A DNA stretch of 64,000 bases from Nocardia ninae NBRC 108245 (GCF_007990755.1 NZ_BJXA01000016.1:62001-126000); one strand, 5' to 3'. Shown: positions 25,670-34,405, counted from the stretch's first letter. Program-made: numbers and translations. Notes: generated by a model not told the origin, from the letters alone.

Positions 25670-26092
25670 TCCTGGAAATCCCCTCGTAGTCGGGCCGAAT
25701 GGAAAGTTTGCGTGATATTCACCAGCGAGTTTGTGTCGGTCGTGCGCACATCGGCAATTCTTCCTCGGCTGATCACGGCAACCTCGACTGGATAGTCACG
25801 ACCCCCGTCGTGCCGGATCGCAGTTAATTTTGGTAGCTCGACCGTGCCACCGCAGACCCCCTGACGATTGCGCTCCAAAGTAGCAGAGGCTGCGGGTGCT
25901 GACAACAAGAAGATCAGCCGTTCTATCGGGCAAGTCTGTTGCGCGAACCAGGCCTGTCCGGTAGCGTGGCGGCAGCAGCGCAATATTCGCTGCAGGGGAT
26001 GTGCAAAGCGTTGACGAGACGGCATTCGGCCGGTTGAAATCGGCTACGGTCTATTGTCCGCAATCGCATTCGGGGACAATCGAGGTGGGATA
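25670..26092. other. 423-bp divergent promoter region of the terpenoid locus
   Basis: No gene is supported. Both arms of the locus (the nucleotidyltransferase-first minus arm and idi-first plus arm) start from its ends, so it should carry both promoters and any pathway operator. The sequence is visibly more AT-rich than the core genome. I found no long palindrome. Confidence 0.5.
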
Positions 26093-26746
26093 TTGAATGA
26101 CGTCGATATCGGGGACGCCGGGGGCTTGCGAGCGGTCCAGTCGGAACCTTCTGTAGATTATATTGAATTGGAGCTCGTCGACTCGGTCGGGAATGCTGTA
26201 GGTACCGCTGAGAAACTCGCCGCACATCAGCCTCCTGGCCGCCTTCATCGTGCGTTCTCGGTATTCTTGCTCGATGTCGACGGGCGATTGATCCTGCAGC
26301 GCAGGGCATTGACCAAATATCATTTCCCCGGAGTATGGTCGAATTCTTGTTGCGGCCATCCGCGGCCCGGCGAACAGCCTTTTCTCGCCGCCGCGCGACG
26401 CGTTCGAGAAGAGCTGGGCACCTGCCCGGCGCTCCTGATGGAGGCGGGCACAGTGACCTATCGCCATCGTGACCCGCAATCGGGCCTGGTCGAGCACGAG
26501 TACAACCACCTCTTCGCCGGCGTTCTCACCGCAGAGCTGCGACCGGACCCCGAGGAGGTCGCCGAAACCGCTCGGGTGCATCCGGGTGAACTCCGCCGCA
26601 GGCGAGAAATAGATCAATTTTCCGGATGGTTCGGCGATGTCTTCGATGCGGTGTTGCCGGTATTGGGAAGATTGGATGTGGCGGATGCGTGGCGAATTCT
26701 GGCATCGGATGGTCTGCAGCGTGACGCAAAGGCGGAGATCACATGA
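26093..26746 (+). CDS. idi: Isopentenyl-diphosphate delta-isomerase, type I
   Basis: 217 residues. It interconverts IPP and DMAPP, supplying the allylic primer for the prenyl synthases downstream. The active-site Cys lies in the WSNSCCGHPRPGEQ motif and the metal-binding Glu pair in GLVEHEYNHLFAGVL. HRAFSVFLLDVDGRLILQRR and the Nudix-like REELG helix are typical of type I Idi. The start is placed at TTG 26093, with GAGGTGGG ahead of it; another TTG at 26054 is possible, and no ATG fits. First gene of the plus arm. An ATGA overlap couples it to the next gene. Confidence 0.92.
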   Translation: MNDVDIGDAGGLRAVQSEPSVDYIELELVDSVGNAVGTAEKLAAHQPPGRLHRAFSVFLLDVDGRLILQRRALTKYHFPGVWSNSCCGHPRPGEQPFLAAARRVREELGTCPALLMEAGTVTYRHRDPQSGLVEHEYNHLFAGVLTAELRPDPEEVAETARVHPGELRRRREIDQFSGWFGDVFDAVLPVLGRLDVADAWRILASDGLQRDAKAEIT

Positions 26747-27537
26747 CCCGGGATAGCGAAGTGCAGAACTGGGTCAGCAGTGAAGTATTCATTGATTGGA
26801 CTGATCTTCGGTCTGCACATGCGCAATGCAGGTCGGTGCTGACGAGGCTGGCCGCGGATCGAGATCTGCTGACCCTGCTGGTCGATCGTATCGCCGATGA
26901 CGAAGATCTTTTCCGGGATGCGGACCACCATCCGGTCATGGACCGGCTCACCCTCTGGCGCGATATGGAACGGGGAATCTACCTGCGGCTGCACGTATCG
27001 CCCGGGAACAACGAACTGATTCCGCATGATCACAAGTATTCTTTCACCACCTACATTCTGCGCGGATCCTATACGCACGTTTGGCGGCGCCGTACCGCCC
27101 CATATCGAGGGAAATTCAGTTCGGAGCACGTGCCATTGGGCTTGGTCACCTGTGAACGTGTCGGATCCTGCTATACGCTCGGGTATTCGCTCGTACATCA
27201 GACAATGATGGAAGCGGATACTGTCACGCTATTCATGCGGGGCCCTGGGGAACAAGGAAGTTCATACGCTGCCCAGGACATGTTGGACCGGGTCGACGGG
27301 GGGAATCGTGCGGACGGCGATCAGAGTGCACCCGCCACCACGGCGGCGCGGAAGCACACCGACGGACAACGTCCTCTGGAACTCAACGAATATCGCCGAC
27401 TCCGGCATCGACTGATGACGCTGGGAGCTCTAGGCCCTGTGTCGAAGTCCCGTCCGGCGCCTCCGGGGGCGGGATCCGGCCTGACGTCCACGCAGGGCCG
27501 GGGACCGGCGCCTCGGCCGGATCAACGCGCGAGATAG
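26743..27537 (+). CDS. Cupin-like protein A of the terpenoid locus
   Basis: 264 residues. The beta-barrel core has LRLHVSPGNNELIPHDHKYS, FTTYILRGSYTHVWRR and GSCYTLGYSLVHQTMMEAD, ending in VTLFMRGP. The PHDHK pair of His and a third His in LVHQT would form a cupin-type metal site. Proteins B (30299) and C (31704) in this operon share every one of these segments, and so does the protein at 52486. It has an N-terminal IDWTDLRSAHAQCRSVLTRL helix, also shared, and a Pro/Gly-rich C-terminal tail not found in B or C. The enzymatic role is unknown; a metal-dependent oxygenase or isomerase is possible. Coupled to idi by overlap. Confidence 0.75.
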   Translation: MTRDSEVQNWVSSEVFIDWTDLRSAHAQCRSVLTRLAADRDLLTLLVDRIADDEDLFRDADHHPVMDRLTLWRDMERGIYLRLHVSPGNNELIPHDHKYSFTTYILRGSYTHVWRRRTAPYRGKFSSEHVPLGLVTCERVGSCYTLGYSLVHQTMMEADTVTLFMRGPGEQGSSYAAQDMLDRVDGGNRADGDQSAPATTAARKHTDGQRPLELNEYRRLRHRLMTLGALGPVSKSRPAPPGAGSGLTSTQGRGPAPRPDQRAR

Positions 27538-27546
27538 GTCTCCACA

Positions 27547-28644
27547 ATGTCAGTACTGAACGATGTCGATGGCATCACCCGTGAACTGCAGGACAGAATT
27601 TCGGGATACCAGGATAGCTTCGCGCGAATATTCGAACGCTATTTCGAAGAACTCCGGGAAAACTTCGACGGCCCGGCTGACAGCCGATTCACCGCGCGCT
27701 CCCTCGAACTCCTCGGCGACCTATCGCTCAGAGGAGGCAAACGCCAGCGAGTGGCGTTCATGTACGAGGCGGCGCGGCTGGTGACCGACCAACCTGTCGC
27801 GGGCCTCGATGAAGCGGCCCTGAGCATCGAGCTGTTGCAGACCCACCTCCTCGTGCACGACGACATCATCGATGATGCGCCGACCCGACGTGGTGGCCCC
27901 TCAACGTACTTCGCGTATCGGGCGGAGTTTCCTGGACATCCGCAGACGGCGCTGGGTCTGGCGTTGCTGGCCGGCGACCTCGCCGCATTCCTGTCCCTTC
28001 GGGTCCTCATCGATTCGGGCCTGCCGGTTCCGCTCAAACACGCGCTTGTCGATGTTCAGACACGGGCCGCCGAAGCAACTTTCGTCGGACAGATGTTCGA
28101 TCTCGAACGCGACTTTCCGGAGATACCGAGCATCGAGCTGTTGAACTCGGTCTCCGATTTCAAGGCCTCGCGCTCATCGGCGCTGGCGCCGATGCAGCTC
28201 GGGCTCTTGGTAGCGGGAGAAGATCCTGCCGAGCACGCGGTGACACTCCGTCGCTACGCGCTGATGTTCGGCATCTCCGGGCAGATGTGCGACGACTACC
28301 TGAGCCTCTTCGGGGATGAGCGTGTCACGGGCAAGCCGAATACCGCCGACGTCCGAGACGGCCGGCGTACCTACCTGATCTCGGCGCTATTGACCGCGGC
28401 AACGCGGACGGAGCGAACGCGCATCGAGTCGATCCTGGGCCGGCCGGACTGCACCGCCGCGGATGTGGACAGCTTGCGTGAAATTGCCTGCCGACACGGT
28501 GTGGACCGCACTCTCCGGGCGGAAATGCACCGATACGCGGGCCTGGCCTCGAAGGAAGCCTCCGAATGGCGGGATCGATGGCGGGCAGACGCAGTGACCT
28601 TCTTCGAGAGGGTGCCGATCTGGGGTGTGGAGCGGACGCTTTGA
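27547..28644 (+). CDS. Trans-polyprenyl diphosphate synthase of the terpenoid locus
   Basis: 365 residues. First Asp-rich motif LLVHDDIIDDAPTRRGG, second MCDDYLSLFGDERVTGKPNT; GGKRQRVAFMYEAAR and FKASRSSALAPMQLGLLVAG are also family-like. It probably makes a trans diphosphate primer (GPP to GGPP) from DMAPP made by Idi. The residues before the first motif (SIELLQTHL) include bulky Leu, compatible with a short product, but this is weak evidence. It shares only family-level similarity with the synthase at 16857. The cis-prenyltransferase that follows starts within 20 bp of its stop. Confidence 0.93.
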   Translation: MSVLNDVDGITRELQDRISGYQDSFARIFERYFEELRENFDGPADSRFTARSLELLGDLSLRGGKRQRVAFMYEAARLVTDQPVAGLDEAALSIELLQTHLLVHDDIIDDAPTRRGGPSTYFAYRAEFPGHPQTALGLALLAGDLAAFLSLRVLIDSGLPVPLKHALVDVQTRAAEATFVGQMFDLERDFPEIPSIELLNSVSDFKASRSSALAPMQLGLLVAGEDPAEHAVTLRRYALMFGISGQMCDDYLSLFGDERVTGKPNTADVRDGRRTYLISALLTAATRTERTRIESILGRPDCTAADVDSLREIACRHGVDRTLRAEMHRYAGLASKEASEWRDRWRADAVTFFERVPIWGVERTL

Positions 28645-28661
28645 ATCCGGGAAATCGGTCC

Positions 28662-29432
28662 GTGTCGGACTATTCCGTCGATGGACAGTCGGCCGATGTC
28701 TCGATCGTGCCGACACACGTGGGATTCATCCTCGACGGGAATCGCCGGTGGGCGCACTCTCGCGGCATGAAGGCATCTGCCGGTCACTTGGCGGGCTTTT
28801 CCCGGATACCGGAGGTCTTGACCTGGTGCAGGGCCGTGGGGATCCAAGCGGTGACCCTATGGATGCTGTCTACGGACAATCTGAAGCGCAGCCCGGTCGA
28901 GGTCGACTCTCTCGTGAAGATCATCGAAGCAACGGTGAAGACTGTCAGTGCCTCGGAAATCGGGCAAATTCGTCATATCGGGTCGCGTTCGGCGGTTCGC
29001 AAACCACTCCTCGATATCATCGACCGGGCGGTCGAGCAAACTGCCGAGACCCAGGGAATGCGTATCAATTTGGGGGTATGTTACGGCGGGCGAGAAGAAA
29101 TAATCGATGCGTGCCGGAGCATTTTGGCACGATGCGTTGCGGATGGGATGTCGATCCCAGAGGCTATCGACAGAGTCACCGTTTCGTCGATATCGCAAGA
29201 AATACTGGCGGGCTCGATCGCACCGGAGTTGATCGTCAGAACGTCCGGTGAGCAGCGTTCGTCCGGTTTCATGCTGTGGTCGGGCATGTATTCCACGATG
29301 TGCATCGTCCCCGCTTACTGGCCCGACTTCCGCTTCGCGGACTTCCGTGAGGTTTTGCTCGCATACCGGGAGGCAGACCGGGAGACCCGATATGCCGACA
29401 GCGGCGAGCCGTGCGAGGTGAGTGTCCGGTGA
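28662..29432 (+). CDS. Cis-prenyltransferase, catalytic type
   Basis: 256 residues. Catalytic motif HVGFILDGNRRWAHSRGM with Asp at residue 25 intact. MLSTDNLKRSPVEVDSLVKI, YGGREEIIDACRSIL and RTSGEQRSSGFMLWSGMYST follow, all as in UppS/Z-FPP synthases. The usual terminal RxG tail is replaced by ETRYADSGEPCEVSVR, an unusual end. Start GTG 28662; a TTG at 28641 that overlaps the previous stop is an alternative. It is one of two cis-prenyltransferase-fold genes in this arm; the second (31009) lacks the catalytic Asp, so this one probably carries the activity. Confidence 0.9.
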   Translation: MSDYSVDGQSADVSIVPTHVGFILDGNRRWAHSRGMKASAGHLAGFSRIPEVLTWCRAVGIQAVTLWMLSTDNLKRSPVEVDSLVKIIEATVKTVSASEIGQIRHIGSRSAVRKPLLDIIDRAVEQTAETQGMRINLGVCYGGREEIIDACRSILARCVADGMSIPEAIDRVTVSSISQEILAGSIAPELIVRTSGEQRSSGFMLWSGMYSTMCIVPAYWPDFRFADFREVLLAYREADRETRYADSGEPCEVSVR

Positions 29433-30292
29433 GCGCGGGGCAGCCGTTGCGAGGATGCGCCGTAGGGCTGATCGGCATCGATGGTGCCGGCAAGACAACT
29501 CTCGCCGGAGAACTCGAGCGGCGATTGTCCGATCAGGGCGTGGATGCGGTACGGGTATCTCGCCGTGGGTATCTCAAATCCAGTCCGCCGGATTTCGCCG
29601 GGAGTACGATCACCGCGCTGTACGAAGGCGCTCTGCGGACACTCTACGGCTTCGCCGGGCTCGCCGATGGCAGAGTGCTGGGCGAGGACTTTCCACCGCT
29701 CGCAGGCGAGATCATGTCAGACGAATTCGAGAAACTCTTGAACACGTCGGAGATCGTCGGGAACAATCCTTCCGCACTGGTCGCATCGATGCTGTCGGAG
29801 ATCGCCGGATCTCTGGCGTTCCGTGAATCAATAATTCGACCGCATCTTGCCGCAGGTCGGGTTGTCATCGAAGACACCCACGCTATCAAGATGGTGATCA
29901 AGCTCTATCTGCTCGGATCGTCGGTGAGTGGGGATGAAACTCAACTGCAAGGCGAGCTCGACGCAGCCCTGCGAGCCGGGATCGATATCCTCCGGCCGGC
30001 GGACAGGACATTTTTACCGGTCTTCGTCCGGACCGATCCGGAAGTCGCATATCGGCGAAGGTTACTGCAGCACGGCCAAGTGGGCGGGATGGAACACTAT
30101 GGTCCGGTCGGCCGGGCGATCGGGGCTGATTCATACCTCGAGCTCCAGACCCGTAGTCAACAGATCTTCGAGGACATCGCGGATCGCTGGGCATGCGTGC
30201 GGATCGATCTTTCTGCCGACGATCGGGAATACGCGCTGACAACTGCCGCGGAACATATTTCCTCGGCTCTGCACGACCGCGGGAAGTGGTGA
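29429..30292 (+). CDS. P-loop kinase, thymidylate-kinase-like
   Basis: 287 residues. Walker A GLIGIDGAGKTTLAGELERR near residue 20 is of the dTMP-kinase type. A second acidic motif RVVIEDTHAIKMVIKLYLLG stands where TMP kinases have their DR(Y/F) motif. The rest (FLPVFVRTDPEVAYRRRLLQ, HYGPVGRAIGADSYLELQTR) matches the kinase LID/Arg region. It is longer than true TMP kinases (about 210 residues) and lies between two prenyltransferase genes, so it more likely phosphorylates a pathway intermediate such as a prenyl monophosphate or prenol than TMP. GTG start overlaps the cis-prenyltransferase stop (GTGA). Confidence 0.78.
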   Translation: MSAGQPLRGCAVGLIGIDGAGKTTLAGELERRLSDQGVDAVRVSRRGYLKSSPPDFAGSTITALYEGALRTLYGFAGLADGRVLGEDFPPLAGEIMSDEFEKLLNTSEIVGNNPSALVASMLSEIAGSLAFRESIIRPHLAAGRVVIEDTHAIKMVIKLYLLGSSVSGDETQLQGELDAALRAGIDILRPADRTFLPVFVRTDPEVAYRRRLLQHGQVGGMEHYGPVGRAIGADSYLELQTRSQQIFEDIADRWACVRIDLSADDREYALTTAAEHISSALHDRGKW

Positions 30293-30298
30293 GCACAC

Positions 30299-31012
30299 AT
30301 GACGAAAAGTCGAGCACTGGATTCCGAACTGCACTGGATCGATCACTTGCCCCCGCTGGATTGGTCCGACCTGCGGTCCGGCCACCGTCAAGCGCGCCTC
30401 GTGCTCTCGCGGCTGGCCGAAGACAAGGACCTGCTCACCAGGCTGGTGCACGAGATCGAGTTCGATCACGAGCGGTTGTCGAAGAGCGAAGTCCATCCAC
30501 TGATCAACCGGCTGATCTTGTACCAAGACGATTCGCGTGCGTTTCAAATTCGTTTACACATGTCGCCCGGCTCGCGCGAGCTCGTCCCGCACGACCACAA
30601 GTATTCGTTCACCGCGTACGTGCTTCGCGGCGCCTACCTGCACGTATGGCGGAGGCGCGTCGACCGGAGAGAGGGTGAGTTCACCGGGGCGGACATCTTG
30701 CCCGGCATCGTGACCATTGAACGTCCCGGCACGTGTTACACGTTCGGGCACCCGTTGATCCATCAAACGATCATGGTGCCGGGAACAGTGACGTTGTTCA
30801 TGCGAGGCCCGCGCGTCAAGGGCCGGTCGCACGCGGCGTTGGACATGCTCCCACAGGCCGAGCAATGGCCGCCGCCCGCCGAAGCGGGAAAGCCGACACA
30901 TGCCAACGGGCAACGCCCCGTGACAATGGCCGAGTATCAGGCGATGCGTGCGCGTCTCGTGGCCGAGGGCTTGATCGACGACATTTCCGCTGCGCACGGA
31001 GCAACACCGTGA
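30299..31012 (+). CDS. Cupin-like protein B of the terpenoid locus
   Basis: 237 residues, clear paralogue of protein A: WIDHLPPLDWSDLRSGHRQA at the N terminus, IRLHMSPGSRELVPHDHKYS then FTAYVLRGAYLHVWRRR in the core, and TCYTFGHPLIHQTIMVPGTV followed by TLFMRGP. The PHDHK and IHQT His residues are kept. The C-terminal segment NGQRPVTMAEYQAMRARLVA also aligns with A. Stop overlaps the start of the degenerate cis-prenyltransferase. Function unknown; the retained putative metal ligands suggest it is not a pseudoenzyme. Confidence 0.75.
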   Translation: MTKSRALDSELHWIDHLPPLDWSDLRSGHRQARLVLSRLAEDKDLLTRLVHEIEFDHERLSKSEVHPLINRLILYQDDSRAFQIRLHMSPGSRELVPHDHKYSFTAYVLRGAYLHVWRRRVDRREGEFTGADILPGIVTIERPGTCYTFGHPLIHQTIMVPGTVTLFMRGPRVKGRSHAALDMLPQAEQWPPPAEAGKPTHANGQRPVTMAEYQAMRARLVAEGLIDDISAAHGATP

Positions 31013-31707
31013 CTCCCGGACATGTCGGAGTGGTTCTCGGCGGGAGTGCTCGGTGGGCCGAGTCCTCCGGAAGGTCGGTCGTCGAGGCCTACCAGCGGAC
31101 CTGCGCCAAGCAACTGGAGATTGTGGAATGGTGCTGGGCTGCCGGCGTTGCCGAACTCACGCTGCAGGTCGTATCACCGGAGCCGGCTCATGGCGACGGC
31201 ACGGCCCGGGAGGCCTGGGGCAATGTACTCGACCGATTGTTTCGGGGTTGGCCGGCCGTTCCGGTCGCCGCACTGAATCTTGTCGGTAATTCAGATATTG
31301 TCCCCGAAAATCTGGCTTCTGAATTTGGTGCGCCGGCGAGTGCGAGTTCTCGCAGCGGCGACGGAATTGTCCTAAACCTGGTTCTCGGTTACGAGGGGCG
31401 CCAGGAAATCGTGGACGGGGTCCGAACCATGTTGGCGACGGCGCACCGGGCCGGTGCCGGCCTCTCCGAGGTGGTTGCGCGATTGGACAGCGAATATCTG
31501 GACGGATTTCTTGCCACCGGCACCTTGTCGCCCATAGATTTCGTGATCAGGACGTCGGCGGACAAACATGTTCTGGGCTTCTTGCCGTGGAAATCAGCGT
31601 ACGCAGAATTCTATGTCACCGGGGTATCGGCACCGGACCTCTCTGTCGGAGATTTCACGGCAGCTTTGAAAGACTACTCACACAGGAAGCGGAGGTTCGG
31701 TCGATGA
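31009..31707 (+). CDS. Degenerate cis-prenyltransferase homologue lacking the catalytic Asp
   Basis: 232 residues. The family fold is clear from the end: YEGRQEIVDGVRTMLATAHR, IDFVIRTSADKHVLGFLPWK, SAYAEFYVTG and DYSHRKRRFGR. The catalytic motif is changed: HVGVVLGGSARWAESSG has Gly-Gly-Ser where active enzymes have Asp-Gly-Asn, so the Asp that holds Mg-diphosphate is absent. The second motif RTSGExR has become RTSADKH. It keeps the C-terminal RFG ending that the catalytic protein at 28662 has lost. This split matches eukaryotic heteromeric cis-prenyltransferases, where a non-catalytic partner supplies the RxG tail. Start GTG 31009 overlaps the previous stop. Confidence 0.85.
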   Translation: MTPGHVGVVLGGSARWAESSGRSVVEAYQRTCAKQLEIVEWCWAAGVAELTLQVVSPEPAHGDGTAREAWGNVLDRLFRGWPAVPVAALNLVGNSDIVPENLASEFGAPASASSRSGDGIVLNLVLGYEGRQEIVDGVRTMLATAHRAGAGLSEVVARLDSEYLDGFLATGTLSPIDFVIRTSADKHVLGFLPWKSAYAEFYVTGVSAPDLSVGDFTAALKDYSHRKRRFGR

Positions 31708-32423
31708 TCTCTGGCAAACCGGAAAAATCCCCCAATGCTCCGTTCGACCTGGGTGCCGCCTGTTCGGCTGTCGAATGGGAGGATCCACGCCGCGCGTGCC
31801 GACAAGCCCGGACAATCCTTGGTCGCCTGGTATCCGATCGAGCACTTTTCTCGGAAACGGTGTTCGGAATCGAAGCGGATCCAGCGCGGCTCGCGCGATC
31901 GGAAAGTCATCCGCTGCTACACAGACTGTCGCTGTACGAAGACCCGCAGCGGCGCTGTCAGTTACGCCTGCACGTCTTTTCCGGCCGTGAAAGAGACCTG
32001 GTTCCGCACGATCACAAATACCCCTTCAGTGTTTACGTAGTGGCCGGAGGATATCTGCACGTGTGGAACCGAAGGGTAGGTGAAAGTCAATCCGGCGAGT
32101 TCCTATCGACCGATATTTCACCCGGTATCGTCTCGGTGGAGCGTCCGGGTTCCTGCTATACGTTTCAAAATTCGCTCGTGCACCAGACCATCGTGATGCC
32201 CGGTACGGTTTCGCTGTTTCTGCGTGGCCCGAAGCGTCAGGATCGCTGGCATGCGGCGGGCGACATGCTTCATCTTCTCGAAGGCTATGAAGCGCCGCGT
32301 TCGGACAGAGCCGAGCACCAGGGAGCGCAGCCGATGACCCTGGAAGATCTCCATCGTATTCGGCGTGGCTTGGTACGTAGTGGAATTATTGCCGATCAGA
32401 GGTCATCACATGTCATTGCCTGA
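31704..32423 (+). CDS. Cupin-like protein C of the terpenoid locus
   Basis: 239 residues, third paralogue: VEWEDPRRACRQARTILGRL at the N terminus, LRLHVFSGRERDLVPHDHKY and PFSVYVVAGGYLHVWNRRVG in the core, then SCYTFQNSLVHQTIVMPGTV and SLFLRGP. Putative metal-ligand His residues are kept. ATG 31704 overlaps the stop of the degenerate cis-prenyltransferase (ATGA). Three copies alternating with prenyltransferase genes suggest each acts at a separate step or pairs with a neighbour. Confidence 0.75.
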   Translation: MISGKPEKSPNAPFDLGAACSAVEWEDPRRACRQARTILGRLVSDRALFSETVFGIEADPARLARSESHPLLHRLSLYEDPQRRCQLRLHVFSGRERDLVPHDHKYPFSVYVVAGGYLHVWNRRVGESQSGEFLSTDISPGIVSVERPGSCYTFQNSLVHQTIVMPGTVSLFLRGPKRQDRWHAAGDMLHLLEGYEAPRSDRAEHQGAQPMTLEDLHRIRRGLVRSGIIADQRSSHVIA

Positions 32424-33042
32424 ATTCTTTATTCATCCCGTCGTCAAACTGCTGGGCCAGACCCAGTCGCCCTATGATGTGCCTGCCGATCCGGCGATCT
32501 TCGATGGCGATTGGCTGACGCCCACGAGATCACGAGTCCTCGACCTCCTGCGAGACATCGACCCGGAGACTCAGGCACAGAATTCGGTAACCGGTCTCGG
32601 CTTGACGTATCTGTTCATCGCCGCAGACCTGGAACGGGATTACTCCGTGTATCTCAGGTTGGCGGGAGATGGGACGGTGGCCCCTCGCAGCCCTGAGGAG
32701 AAGGCGGTGGTGCTCACCCTCGCCGGCGTCATGGAGCTGGAGGCATATCGACACGAGGGTGACGTGTCCGCGGACACGCCGTGGTACGTCCGGCAGTTTT
32801 CGGCAGGACAGATCTACGCCGGCCATCCGGGAACTATTCACTCGGTTGCGCAGTCCCCGGACGCGGTGCAACTGGTTGTTTCGCGGGGAGCCGTCCCGGC
32901 GATCGGACGGCAGCTGGGTAGCGACGATGTCGCAGCGCAGGTGGCACGGGCACGGGAACTGCTGCAGAACGCCGTCGCACGCGATGCGGCGCTACTGGAT
33001 GTCACGGCAGCGACGGCACTGGCCGAGCCGCCCGCCCGGTGA
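32410..33042 (+). CDS. Cupin-like protein D (divergent), hypothetical
   Basis: 210 residues from ATG 32410, overlapping protein C by 14 bp. The core SVYLRLAGDGTVAPRSPEEK, AVVLTLAGVMELEAYRHEGD and AGQIYAGHPGTIHSVAQSPD has the same order of strands as A-C, ending VQLVVSRGAV, but the PHDHK pair is replaced by PRSPEEK. A single His remains in GTIHSV. It may be a structural paralogue that lost the metal site, or another cupin family. Function unknown. Confidence 0.62.
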   Translation: MSLPEFFIHPVVKLLGQTQSPYDVPADPAIFDGDWLTPTRSRVLDLLRDIDPETQAQNSVTGLGLTYLFIAADLERDYSVYLRLAGDGTVAPRSPEEKAVVLTLAGVMELEAYRHEGDVSADTPWYVRQFSAGQIYAGHPGTIHSVAQSPDAVQLVVSRGAVPAIGRQLGSDDVAAQVARARELLQNAVARDAALLDVTAATALAEPPAR

Positions 33043-33088
33043 ACAGCAGGCCGAATACAAATCGACCCCCAACGAAAGGTAGCTCCGT

Positions 33089-33547
33089 ATGCCAGTGGTC
33101 ACCGTCTGCGAGCGACTGAACTCGTCGCAGGCCGCGATATGGAAACAGCTTTGCGATGTCGAATCCTATCCGGAATACATGGAGTCGATCGTCGACATAA
33201 AGATCGTTTCCAGAAAAACTCTACCGGACAATTCTATAGAGACAGTAGTGTCTTGGGAGGCGACGGTAAAAGGATCAATACTGAGATGGACCGAACGGGA
33301 ATTGCGGTATGACCACGCTTATCGGCTGACGTTCGAACAGGTGTCCGGTGACCTGGAGGTCTACCGAGGATACTGGGAGGTTCGTGCGATCGACGACGAT
33401 TCCGCCGAGGCCACGCTCGAGGTCGAGTTCCAGATCGGCGTGGCTGAGTTGCATCCGATGCTGGAGCCGCTGGTTATTCAGGCGATCAGGACCAATTCGA
33501 CAGACATGCTGCGCGCCTTGGGCAGCCGGGCTTCCTCGGCACTCTGA
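33089..33547 (+). CDS. SRPBCC-family (polyketide cyclase/START-like) protein
   Basis: 152 residues. The helix-grip fold is visible: SSQAAIWKQLCDVESYPEYM at the start, IETVVSWEATVKGSILRWTE, YRLTFEQVSGDLEVYRGYWE and a long C-terminal helix PLVIQAIRTNSTDMLRALGS. These proteins bind hydrophobic ligands and include aromatase/cyclases of type II polyketide and coenzyme Q pathways. Here it could bind or cyclise a prenylated intermediate. GTAGCTCC then ATG 33089; AAAGG lies ten bases upstream. Confidence 0.85.
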   Translation: MPVVTVCERLNSSQAAIWKQLCDVESYPEYMESIVDIKIVSRKTLPDNSIETVVSWEATVKGSILRWTERELRYDHAYRLTFEQVSGDLEVYRGYWEVRAIDDDSAEATLEVEFQIGVAELHPMLEPLVIQAIRTNSTDMLRALGSRASSAL

Positions 33548-33594
33548 TGCGGCGTTGATCAGGAAACTGTGAGGATTCGAATGGCATTGGAGAG

Positions 33595-34323
33595 ATGATG
33601 GTGCTGCACGACAGCGGCGAACGCGTTGTCCCAGAATGGGTCCGGCCGACCGACAAGATGGGGTCGATGTTGTTGGAACAGCATCGACGGCGGTACGGCA
33701 TCGCGTCGGCGGACGTTCGCGGAAAGAAGGTCCTCGACCTCGGTTGTGGAGCCGGATACGGGGCCCACCTGCTGGCGGAGGCGGGGGCGGCCGAGGTGAC
33801 AGCGGTGGACATCGACTCGGCCGCGCTTTCCTACGCGGCCGAGACGTACGCGCATCCAGTTGTCGAGTACATCCAGCAGGATGCTACGGAATTCGCGCCA
33901 GCGGCACAGGATTACGACTTGGTGACCTGTTTCGAAGTGCTGGAGCACGTCGGTGATCCTGCGGAGCTACTGCGAGTGATCCGCTCCGCGTTGAAGCCCG
34001 ACGGGCTACTGATGATTTCCGGGTGTGTCTACCCGACTCGAGACTTCTACCGCTTCCATCTGCGTGACTACTCCAAGCTGAGTTTTCGCGATGAGTTGGC
34101 GGCTGGTGGATTCGTGGTACTGGATCAACTCGATCAGGTAGCGGTCATGTCCGCCGCCGAGGTCCGAGGAACCATACGGCGACATTGGCGGAGTTTCCCA
34201 CTGGAACGGTTCAGAACCAACCCCGTCAAAGTGCTACGTGCGATCGTCTCGACTCAACTGATCAACGGCGTAACGCACGAGGAAGCGATGTTCACCTGTG
34301 CGGTCAAGCCTGACTCCGGCTAG
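33595..34323 (+). CDS. SAM-dependent methyltransferase, class I
   Basis: 242 residues. Motif I KVLDLGCGAGYGAHLLAEAG, the acidic residue after strand 2 (EVTAVDIDSA), and LVTCFEVLEHVGDPAELLRV mark a UbiG/Methyltransf_11-type enzyme. The C-terminal half (YPTRDFYRFHLRDYSKLSFR) is the substrate lid. It methylates an O, N or C atom of an unknown substrate, probably the pathway intermediate. ATG at 33595 or 33598. It follows the SRPBCC gene by 47 bp. Confidence 0.9.
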   Translation: MMVLHDSGERVVPEWVRPTDKMGSMLLEQHRRRYGIASADVRGKKVLDLGCGAGYGAHLLAEAGAAEVTAVDIDSAALSYAAETYAHPVVEYIQQDATEFAPAAQDYDLVTCFEVLEHVGDPAELLRVIRSALKPDGLLMISGCVYPTRDFYRFHLRDYSKLSFRDELAAGGFVVLDQLDQVAVMSAAEVRGTIRRHWRSFPLERFRTNPVKVLRAIVSTQLINGVTHEEAMFTCAVKPDSG

Positions 34324-34405
34324 ACCTGGCCCGACGAAACGTTGAACGAGTGTCCCCGCGTGAGTACCCGACGGGTAGCGATGCGCTTAATTGAGTAGGT
34401 ATATT

